A stretch of 13,353 bases of DNA from Pelomicrobium sp036803785 (GTDB taxonomy: Bacteria; Pseudomonadota; Gammaproteobacteria; Burkholderiales; UBA6910), in assembly GCF_036803785.1 (NCBI RefSeq), contig NZ_DAIRTR010000086.1, positions 1-13,353 on the forward strand. The letters run 5' to 3'. Position numbers and translations under genes: made by a program. Positions within the stretch are counted from its first letter, which is position 1; each line of letters begins with the position of its first letter. Below, in pieces: positions 7,081-12,941 of the stretch. Below the pieces are notes generated by a model. It had not been told where the DNA came from. It worked only from the letters and a program-made list of their open reading frames with translations, and ran no database searches.

Positions 7081-7641
7081 TTAGGAGTGCAGCCGGCTGT
7101 GCTTGGGCACGTTCGCCATCAGATATTCCATCTGATCGGCGAGAATGCGCCGGTTCTGCAAGATCAGATGCTCGAAACGGCTGGGCACGTAGGGCGCATA
7201 GAGCAGGCTCATGCGCGCCGCTTCGGGGGTGCGGTTGTTTTTCTTGCCATTGCAGACCTTGCAGGCGGTCACCACGTTCATCCAACGGTCCCTGCCGCCT
7301 CGGGACAGGGGGATGATGTGGTCCCGGGAGAGCTGGCGCTCCCGGAACTGGTGGCCGCAGTAGGCGCAAAGGTAGCGGTCACGGGCGAATAGGGCGGCGT
7401 TGGTCAACGCCGGTTCCCGTTCCCGGCTGGGCATGAAATCAGTGCCCTTGATGGCGATGATGGAGCGAGTGGACAGCTCCGAGCGCACCCCCGTCAGCCG
7501 GGAAACCCCCCCGTGGTAGGTGCACACCAGATTGCCCACCGACCAGGCCACCATTCCCTTGGCGTGGTAGGTGATGGCGTCTTCCACCTCCAACCACCGG
7601 TCGGGCATCCCGGCCAGGTTGACTGCCAGAATCCAGGTCAC
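7081..7641 (-). CDS. HNH endonuclease
   Basis: This 186-residue protein carries a complete HNH (beta-beta-alpha metal) nuclease domain at about residues 84-145: RDRYLCAYCGHQF with the first zinc pair (Cys92, Cys95), SRDHIIPLSRGG with the catalytic His108 next to Asp107, then RWMNVVTACKVCNGKKNNRTP with Asn122 and the second zinc pair (Cys127, Cys130). Single-domain HNH proteins of about 185 residues are common in proteobacteria as stand-alone chromosomal genes; their substrates are usually unknown, and there is no intron, intein, phage or restriction partner here to suggest one. The start is a GTG at 7641 with AGAGG seven bases upstream; an in-frame ATG at 7608 is the alternative. It is convergent with leuA and divergent from the diguanylate cyclase. 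Confidence 0.9.
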   Translation of the reverse strand: MTWILAVNLAGMPDRWLEVEDAITYHAKGMVAWSVGNLVCTYHGGVSRLTGVRSELSTRSIIAIKGTDFMPSREREPALTNAALFARDRYLCAYCGHQFRERQLSRDHIIPLSRGGRDRWMNVVTACKVCNGKKNNRTPEAARMSLLYAPYVPSRFEHLILQNRRILADQMEYLMANVPKHSRLHS

Positions 7642-7660
7642 GATAGGCCTCTGTTGCGGT

Positions 7661-7681
7661 GCGCGATTGCAAAAATCGCGC
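7661..7681. repeat. inverted repeat in the HNH/diguanylate cyclase divergent region
   Basis: GCGCGATT (7661-7668) and AATCGCGC (7674-7681) form a perfect 8-bp inverted repeat around GCAAA. It lies 20 nt upstream of the HNH start, in an AT-richer segment between two divergent genes. It could be a protein-binding operator or a hairpin in the HNH mRNA leader; there is no T-tract that would make it a terminator in the plus direction. Confidence 0.6.
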
Positions 7682-7782
7682 CATGTAAGAAATTACCACA
7701 AAATCCAAAAAAATCCTTCTGCCGATCGTCGGAGCCGAACCGCCGGTCGGCGCCAAAGGAGAGCGGGCGCTTGCCCCCGGAC

Positions 7783-7788
7783 TATAAT
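7783..7788 (+). promoter_or_regulatory. possible -10 element of the diguanylate cyclase gene
   Basis: A consensus TATAAT stands at 7783-7788. The expected -35 position (about 7760-7765) has no TTGACA-like sequence, so this would be a weak or activator-dependent promoter. If used, transcription would begin near 7795, which would fit the chosen TTG start at 7829 and exclude the longer open frame. Confidence 0.3.
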
Positions 7789-7828
7789 TCTCTTCGACCT
7801 TCCCGGCCCTTCTTTCTCCCAACCGACC

Positions 7829-9061
7829 TTGATCACCCTCCTGAACCGGGCCCTTTTTGCCATCGGTGTCCCTGCCACCGTGATCCTCGGGGCTTTTTTG
7901 CTGGTGCACTATGGCGCGCGGCTGCCTCCGGCCGTGGTGGCGCTGCGGACCTACGGGGCTTACGCCATGCTCGCGGTCACAGCCTTGACCAGCCTGGGGT
8001 TTAACCGTAGCCGGCCTTTTTTCGCTACCCTCACCCTCGCAACCGCCTACCTGGGCTACAAACTGATCATCCTTCCGGACCTGGGGAGCGTGGCAGCGCG
8101 AACAGTCTACGTGGGCATCTGCCTTCTCGTGCCCTTCAACCTGGCCCTGCTAGCGTGGCTGCCCGAACGGGGCATCTTCAACGTCTGGGGCCTGCGCCGC
8201 CTGGTGCTGATCCTGGGCGAGGCCACCCTGGTAGCGGCCTTGGCCCGCGCCCAGGACCTTTATCTTTTGAACCTCCTTGAGCAGCGGCTTTTCGCACTGG
8301 CCCTGCCCGGCTCGCCCCCCATCCCCCAGCTCGGGGTTCTCACTGTCGCCGGTGCTTTCCTGGCGATCGCTATCCGGCTCGGGGCTCGCGGCTCCCCCAA
8401 CGAGGCCGGGCTCGCCGGCGCCCTGGCGGCCTTCACGTGCTTTGCCTACACCTTGGCGCAGCCGATGGCAGCCAACGCGTTTGCCGCCGCCGCGGCGCTC
8501 ATCCTGTTCATCAGCCTGCTCCGGGACTCTTACCGGATGGCCTTCCGGGACGAACTCACGGGGTTGCCGAACCGTCGGGCACTGAATGAACGGTTGATGA
8601 GTCTCAGCGGCCACTATGCCCTCGCCATGGTGGACGTGGACCATTTCAAGCGCTTCAACGACACCTATGGCCATGACGTGGGCGACCAGGTGCTGCGGAT
8701 GGTGGCCGCTCGCCTCGCCGAGATGGGTGGAGGCGGCCGCCCTTACCGCTTTGGCGGCGAAGAGTTTGCGCTGCTCTTTCCGGGCATGACCCTGCGGGAG
8801 ACCCTGCCCCACCTGGAAGCCCTGCGGGCCCGGGTGGCCGGGTACAAACTGGCAGTGCGCGGCAAAGACCGCCCCGCGAACGAGCGCTCGGGACGGCGAG
8901 AGCGGGGCCAGCGCGTTCCCGACACCTACGTCTCGGTCACGGTCAGCATCGGGGTGGCCGAACCGAACGAGCGCTACACCACCCCCGAAGCGGTGCTGCG
9001 GGCGGCGGACAAGGCGCTCTACCGGGCTAAGCGCCGGGGGCGCAACCAGGTCAGCCGCTGA
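7829..9061 (+). CDS. membrane-bound diguanylate cyclase (GGDEF)
   Basis: This enzyme makes the second messenger cyclic di-GMP from two GTP at the inner membrane. From the chosen start it has 410 residues: seven or eight hydrophobic helices fill residues 5-232, and a GGDEF domain follows from about 233. The domain has DELTGLPNRRALNE (241-254), MVDVDHFKRFNDTYGHDVGD (267-286) with metal/GTP-binding Asp269, and the active signature RFGGEEF (307-313), then SVTVSIGVA (369-377). The product-inhibition RxxD site normally found just before the signature is absent (GGGGRPYR instead). A basic insert, KDRPANERSGRRERGQR (346-362), sits between the last strands. The membrane part matches no sensor domain I recognise. 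The start is uncertain: the frame is open back to 7571, but that would overlap the HNH gene; TTG 7829 precedes the first helix but lacks a ribosome site. Confidence 0.88.
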   Translation: MITLLNRALFAIGVPATVILGAFLLVHYGARLPPAVVALRTYGAYAMLAVTALTSLGFNRSRPFFATLTLATAYLGYKLIILPDLGSVAARTVYVGICLLVPFNLALLAWLPERGIFNVWGLRRLVLILGEATLVAALARAQDLYLLNLLEQRLFALALPGSPPIPQLGVLTVAGAFLAIAIRLGARGSPNEAGLAGALAAFTCFAYTLAQPMAANAFAAAAALILFISLLRDSYRMAFRDELTGLPNRRALNERLMSLSGHYALAMVDVDHFKRFNDTYGHDVGDQVLRMVAARLAEMGGGGRPYRFGGEEFALLFPGMTLRETLPHLEALRARVAGYKLAVRGKDRPANERSGRRERGQRVPDTYVSVTVSIGVAEPNERYTTPEAVLRAADKALYRAKRRGRNQVSR

Positions 9062-9108
9062 CCCGGGATAGCGCAGGAGGGCGCGCCCGTTCGATCATGG
9101 GCCCGGCC

Positions 9109-9133
9109 GCAACCGTGTCAAAGACACAGTTGC
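9109..9133. repeat. inverted repeat after the diguanylate cyclase gene
   Basis: GCAAC-C-GTGTC (9109-9119) pairs with GACAC-A-GTTGC (9123-9133), giving ten base pairs with one internal mismatch around an AAA loop. No T-tract follows directly. A second short stem, AACCGC (9137-9142) with GCGGTT (9151-9156) and then TTCC, follows. Together they could slow or end transcription from the cyclase gene, or the first could be an operator for the DUF2917-like remnant. Confidence 0.5.
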
Positions 9134-9237
9134 CAGAACCGCTTTCCGGCGCGGTTTTCCGAGTCTGGAACTGTTCCACAAGTAAAAGCGGATTTCTGAT
9201 TCTGTGATCAGTGAGGGCGGCTCCCTATGATTGCTGC

Positions 9238-9500
9238 ATGGGTGCCCATCCGAGCAAGACAGCGCTCTTCCTGGAGAAAGGCCGGATCGTGGGCCTGCGC
9301 GAAAGCCAGAGCGCGCGCATCGCCTGCCTCTCGGGTCTGCTGTGGACCACCCAGAGGGGCGACCCGTGGACTGGTTCATCGCCGCCGGGCAGGCGATGAC
9401 GGTGAGAGCACCGGGGCTCACTCTGATCGAGGCCATGCAGCCCTCCCTCGCCACTCTATTCCGCCCGATGCCAGCGCAGCGCCGGGCGCCCGGGCGGTAG
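9238..9500 (+). pseudogene. DUF2917-like gene broken by a one-base frameshift
   Basis: The first part, read from ATG 9238, gives LEKGRIVGLRESQSARIACL and LSGLLWTTQRGDP; the second part, in the frame entered at 9366, gives VDWFIAAGQAMTVRAPGLTL followed by IEAMQPSLATLF. Joined, these form the usual DUF2917 pattern (a short all-beta protein with G-x-x-W-x-T-x-x-G-D, a D-W-x-x-x-A-G-x-x-x-x-V core and a final IEA), about 87 residues long. The frames join if one base is restored in the CCCG run at 9363-9366, so a single-base deletion is the simplest explanation. Neither half alone makes a whole domain. DUF2917 function is unknown. A sequencing error in this GC run, or programmed frameshifting, would give the same picture; the sequence has no obvious slippery heptamer. 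A GTG at 9211 is an alternative start. Confidence 0.65.
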
Positions 9501-9591
9501 GGTTACCGAGGCCGCTCCTTTCGCGCTTGCTTTGCGGCCTTTGTGCCGCGACTCCTGCCTGGCTGGGGGCTTTTCTGGAACCTAAACCGCC

Positions 9592-9619
9592 TTGCCGAGC
9601 CGGCAGGGCCTTCTAGAAT
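9592..9619 (+). promoter_or_regulatory. promoter of the dehydrogenase/cytochrome c unit
   Basis: TTGCCG (9592-9597) and TAGAAT (9614-9619) are spaced by 16 nt and match the sigma70 hexamers at four and five of six positions. Transcription would start near 9626, about 46 nt before the ATG at 9672. The leader contains a 6-bp CGCGCG inverted repeat (9625-9630 with 9641-9646). Confidence 0.45.
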
Positions 9620-9671
9620 GGAAGCGCGCGCTTGAGCCTACGCGCGATCAACCACCGAGGAGGAAGCTAAA

Positions 9672-10928
9672 ATGGGCCAACGAGACATTCTGCCTGCCGC
9701 CCTGATTGTGGGCGCGCTGGCCTGCACGGGTCCCGCGGCGGCACAGAGCAACCTGGAGAAGCTCTCGAGCTTTCGCACCACCGGCACGCCTCTGGATATC
9801 CAGACCGTCGCCCAGACCGGCCCCAAGGCCGAGGCGATCAAGCGAAACCTGCAACGCATCAAGCTCCCACCCGGCTTCAAGATCGATCTCTACGCCCTGG
9901 TGCCCGACGCCCGGCACATGGCGGTGGGTCCCTCCACCGGCGTCGTGTTCGTCGGCACCCGCAAGACTCGCGTTTGGGCTGTGACCGACCGGGACAAGGA
10001 CCGGGTAGCCGATGAGGTAAAGCCTTTCGCCCCGTCCCTGGAGATGCAGGTGCCAAACGGAGTGTGCTTCTCCCGGGACGGTTTTCTGTTCGTCGCCGAG
10101 CATAACCGCGTAGTGGTGTTTCCAGCGGCCGAATTCTTCTATGAAGGGCCGGATGTCGCCGCCTTCAAGGTGGTAGGCCAGGGGGAGCTCATACCCATCG
10201 AGGAGGAAAGCTACAACCACGGCGCCCGGGTCTGCCGCATCGGCCCCGACAACAAGCTCTACGTGAGCCTGGGCCAGCCCTACAACGTGCCCCCAAAGGA
10301 AAAACTCGCCCTCTACGATCGGGTCGGCATCGGCGGCATCATCCGCATGGACCGGGACGGGAAGAACCGGGAAGTCTATGCCCGAGGCATCCGCAATTCA
10401 GTGGGCATGGATTTTAACCCCAAAGACAAGACCCTCTGGTTCACCGATAACCAGGTAGACGGGATGGGCGACAACATCCCGCCCGGAGAGCTCAACCGGG
10501 CCACCAAGCCGGGCCAGCACTTCGGCTTTCCTTGGTACGGGGGCGGCAAGGTGCGCACCGAAGAATACAAGGACTCTACCCCGCCGCCGGACGTAGTGTT
10601 TCCCCAGGTGGAAATGGACGCCCACGCGGCAGACCTGGGCATGATTTTCTACACAGGCAAGATGTTTCCGGCGAAATACCACGGCGGCATCTTTTCGGCA
10701 CAACACGGGTCCTGGAACCGCACCAAGCCCATTGGAGCGCGGGTCATGTTCACCTCCCTCAAGCCGGACGGGACTGCGGACAAAACAGAAGTGTTCGCCG
10801 AGGGCTGGCTCACTGAGCAGAACGAGTACGTCGGCCGGCCGGTGGACGTAGCCCAGCTTGCCGACGGCTCGATTCTCGTGTCCGACGATTTCGCGGGCGC
10901 GATCTATCGCATCGCCTACGCCCCATGA
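9672..10928 (+). CDS. PQQ-dependent sugar dehydrogenase, sorbosone dehydrogenase-like
   Basis: This 418-residue periplasmic protein belongs to the sorbosone/soluble glucose dehydrogenase beta-propeller group, whose members oxidise sugars or aldehydes with PQQ and pass electrons to a cytochrome. A signal peptide covers residues 1-24 (cleavage at AAA|QS). Landmarks are LPPGFKIDLYA, GVVFVGTRKTRVWAV, PNGVCFSRDGFLFVAEHNRV, NHGARVCRIGPDNKLYVSLG, GIRNSVGMDFNPKDKTLWFTDN, HFGFPWYGGG, DAHAADLGMIFYTGKMFP and SAQHGSWNRTKPIG, all usual for this family. It has GAGGAGG eight bases before the ATG and a reasonable promoter. Its stop overlaps the start of a cytochrome c gene, which supports the electron-transfer role. 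The substrate is not predictable; 'sorbosone' is only the family name. It is only distantly similar to the dehydrogenase at 3582, so the two are not a recent duplication. Confidence 0.88.
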   Translation: MGQRDILPAALIVGALACTGPAAAQSNLEKLSSFRTTGTPLDIQTVAQTGPKAEAIKRNLQRIKLPPGFKIDLYALVPDARHMAVGPSTGVVFVGTRKTRVWAVTDRDKDRVADEVKPFAPSLEMQVPNGVCFSRDGFLFVAEHNRVVVFPAAEFFYEGPDVAAFKVVGQGELIPIEEESYNHGARVCRIGPDNKLYVSLGQPYNVPPKEKLALYDRVGIGGIIRMDRDGKNREVYARGIRNSVGMDFNPKDKTLWFTDNQVDGMGDNIPPGELNRATKPGQHFGFPWYGGGKVRTEEYKDSTPPPDVVFPQVEMDAHAADLGMIFYTGKMFPAKYHGGIFSAQHGSWNRTKPIGARVMFTSLKPDGTADKTEVFAEGWLTEQNEYVGRPVDVAQLADGSILVSDDFAGAIYRIAYAP

Positions 10929-11266
10929 CCGATCGAGGCATGGGCCGCGGCGCCTGGAAAGTCCTGGCGCTGGCGGTCCTCATGGCTGCCATTCCGGCTC
11001 ACGCCGGGGACGCGGCAGCGGGGCGCCAGAAGGCGATCCAGTGCCAGGCCTGCCATGGGCTGGACGGCCTGGCCCGCATCCCTCAGGCCCCCCAACTCGC
11101 GGGGCAAAACGCCGTGTACCTAGAAAAAGCGCTCAAGGAGTATCGCTCCGGCGCGCGCAAAGACGAAATGATGTCTGTGGTGGCAAAAGGGCTGTCGGAT
11201 CAGGACATCCGCGACCTGGCGGCGTACTACCAGTCGATCGAAATCGTGGTCAAACCGCCCCGGTGA
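10925..11266 (+). CDS. small class I cytochrome c, partner of the dehydrogenase
   Basis: This 113-residue exported monoheme cytochrome has a signal peptide ending near AHA (residue 27), so the mature protein is about 86 residues. The heme-binding motif CQACH occupies residues 40-44, followed by GLDGLA. A conserved PQLAGQNAVYLEKALKEYRSG segment begins at residue 56, then Met82/Met83 (KDEMMSVVAKGLSDQDI) supplies the likely sixth ligand, as in cytochrome c-553/c4-type domains. The ATG (10925) overlaps the stop of the dehydrogenase gene in the form ATGA, so translation is probably coupled. A second in-frame ATG at 10940 is possible. The natural inference is that it takes electrons from the PQQ enzyme and delivers them to a terminal oxidase; this is inferred from context. 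Confidence 0.93.
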   Translation: MTDRGMGRGAWKVLALAVLMAAIPAHAGDAAAGRQKAIQCQACHGLDGLARIPQAPQLAGQNAVYLEKALKEYRSGARKDEMMSVVAKGLSDQDIRDLAAYYQSIEIVVKPPR

Positions 11267-11293
11267 CGCCGCCCGGCGCAAGGCCCGGAACCC

Positions 11294-12034
11294 TCAACGA
11301 GGAGACAGGATCCCGTAGAACTCCAGGGCGATGCAGAGGATCGCCACCACGGCCCCCAGATGGGCCAGCCAGGCGAGCCTCGCCGACTGCTTTCCGATGG
11401 ACCAGGTCAACCACACGGCCCCCAGCAGGAGGGCGGCCCGGATCTCGCCGATGTAGGAACGCAGCCCGATCCACACGGTGACGGCGGCCAGCAGCACCGG
11501 GGCGAAGGCGAACACGGCCCGCTGCAGCTCGTTGTACGCCGCAAGGCCCGCCGCAGACGCCAACCAGTTTTCCAGGCGCCCAGGGTAGTGCTCGCCCAGC
11601 AGGGAGTAGAGCTGATGGACCAGTCGATCCAGGTCCTCCCGTCGATGGGCGCTGCGCACCGGGACATGCTGCGCCTGGGCCATGGGGCGAAGGGGTACCG
11701 GCCATCGAGACGCCTGGGGCAGAGGGGCGCCGTCCGGGTGCACCACCACCATCGGCATCCCCCGTCGGAGGGCCGCCGCCAAGAGACCGTCTTCCTCGAA
11801 ATCGTTCTGGGCCAGGGCGCCGATGCCGCCCGAGCCCTCCTCCATCACCACCACCACCGCGCCGCACCGCGCCAGAATCTCCTCCATCAGCCGCTCCCCG
11901 TGCGCTCCCTGGGGCAGTTCCCGAGGATCCAGGACGACGCGCCCGGGAAACCATTGGCTCAGGTGCTCCCCCACCTGGGACAGCAGAGAAGGCGCGCCGG
12001 CGGGCTGGAGACCGGCCAGAAGTACCTTTTTCAT
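11294..12034 (-). CDS. TIR-like domain fused to a three-helix membrane domain
   Basis: This 246-residue protein has two parts. Residues 1-146 follow the bacterial TIR pattern: a first strand KKVLLAGL, then RVVLDPRELPQGAHGERLME (32-51, like the F-x-D-x-x-x-I-x-x-G of TIR), ILARCGAVVVVM (53-64), QNDFEEDGLLAAALRRGMPM (76-95), VVVHPDGAPLP (96-106) and LRPMAQAQHVPVR (115-127). Residues 170-243 hold three hydrophobic helices (about 172-191, 198-214, 219-241). In catalytic TIR proteins a glutamate follows the N-D-F element (NDFVRxEIxxAL); here that position appears to be a leucine, with Glu80/Glu81 a few residues earlier, so NADase activity is doubtful. The gene starts one base after the stop of the lipoprotein gene and so is probably co-translated with it. 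TIR assignment is by pattern only, without a search. Confidence 0.7.
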   Translation of the reverse strand: MKKVLLAGLQPAGAPSLLSQVGEHLSQWFPGRVVLDPRELPQGAHGERLMEEILARCGAVVVVMEEGSGGIGALAQNDFEEDGLLAAALRRGMPMVVVHPDGAPLPQASRWPVPLRPMAQAQHVPVRSAHRREDLDRLVHQLYSLLGEHYPGRLENWLASAAGLAAYNELQRAVFAFAPVLLAAVTVWIGLRSYIGEIRAALLLGAVWLTWSIGKQSARLAWLAHLGAVVAILCIALEFYGILSPR

Positions 12035-12035
12035 T

Positions 12036-12941
12036 TCATCCCGAGGAAGGGGGTGCAGCGTCAGCCCGGCTGCGTTGCTGGCCGCAGCTCATGCGCTCTA
12101 GGGTCTGGCTCAGGGCATCGGTGCGCTGGCGCAAGGTCTCCCGCTGCTCGGCCGTCATCGTAGCGGCGACCTCCATCAACAAGTGCCAGGTCCGGGTCCG
12201 ATTGGCCGTCATATCCTGGGCCCGACTGGGCGGCTCCAGAAGCGCCGGATGGGAGAGTAGCGTTTCCAGTTGCCGCCGCAGCGGCTCCGGCCGATCGCCG
12301 CTTCTCAATGCCTGGGCAAGGGCCTCGCGCCAGCGCTGCCGGTAGGCCAGGGTCTGTCGGGCAGTGGGGACTAAGGATCGGCTCCAGGCGTTGACCTGCT
12401 GCCTCTGGGCTTCGGTGAGAGGGCCCAGCCAGCGCTCCAAGTGCTTGCCCATCCATTCAGCATACTTGGCCTCCAGCTCGGGGCGAGAAAGCTCCACCCA
12501 GCTCGTGCGGAACTTCTCGTCCCGTTTTTCCAAGCTGGCAATCACGGCCTCTGCTTGTTCGGCGCTAGCGCTGGAAAGCAGCTCGGCGAGATGGGGCGCT
12601 GCCTGGGTATAGAGCCGGTCGAGGGCCGCCTGGAATTCCTTATAACGGGCTTCCAGCTGCTCCACCGTGGTGCCCTGGGTCAGATCCTCGCTCACGTGGC
12701 GCACCCACGCGGCATAGACGGGGAGCTCGTCGGCACAATGCCAGCGCTTGAGCTCCTTCACCCGGGTGCGCATCAGAGCGCTTTGCCGGTCGGTCAACTC
12801 CACGTAGCTTTGCACGTACCAGGGCAGCAGCAGCTCCAGATTGCGGTAGGCGAGATCGATCCGGCTGCATCCGGACAGAGCAAGCAACCCCAGCGCCAGA
12901 ACGAGAAAGCGGATCGATATGTTTTGAATCGGCGGCCTCAT
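12036..12941 (-). CDS. DUF6279-like outer-membrane lipoprotein
   Basis: This 301-residue lipoprotein has a signal peptide with a lipobox LALSGC ending at Cys25; Ser26 after it does not give inner-membrane retention, so an outer-membrane place is likely. The mature N-terminus, SRIDLAYRNLELLLPWYVQSY, is the hallmark of the DUF6279 family, and the rest is almost all charged, helical sequence (for example AEQAEAVIASLEKRDEKFR and LEAKYAEWMGKHLERWLGP), consistent with a helical bundle in the periplasm. The function of the family is unknown. The gene overlaps the end of the TonB-domain gene by four bases (ATGA), and its stop is one base before the TIR-membrane gene. The C-terminal SCGQQRSRADAAPPSSG tail is low-complexity. 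Start ATG 12941 is fixed by the overlap and signal peptide. Confidence 0.85.
   Translation of the reverse strand: MRPPIQNISIRFLVLALGLLALSGCSRIDLAYRNLELLLPWYVQSYVELTDRQSALMRTRVKELKRWHCADELPVYAAWVRHVSEDLTQGTTVEQLEARYKEFQAALDRLYTQAAPHLAELLSSASAEQAEAVIASLEKRDEKFRTSWVELSRPELEAKYAEWMGKHLERWLGPLTEAQRQQVNAWSRSLVPTARQTLAYRQRWREALAQALRSGDRPEPLRRQLETLLSHPALLEPPSRAQDMTANRTRTWHLLMEVAATMTAEQRETLRQRTDALSQTLERMSCGQQRSRADAAPPSSG

Noticed and set aside
6153..7316. 387-codon plus-strand open frame overlapping leuA and the HNH gene
   Set aside because: It is out of frame with leuA and antisense to HNH, with a low-complexity translation.
7081..7641. HNH gene as part of a mobile intron, phage or restriction system
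   Set aside because: No intron, intein, phage, methylase or transposase genes or terminal repeats are nearby; it looks like a stand-alone chromosomal gene.
7571..7828. N-terminal extension of the diguanylate cyclase frame
   Set aside because: It would overlap the HNH gene antisense and add an Arg-rich segment without homology before the first membrane helix; TTG 7829 is preferred, though it is not proven.
8150..8812. 220-codon minus-strand open frame
   Set aside because: It is antisense to the diguanylate cyclase, whose GGDEF motifs leave no doubt about the coding strand.
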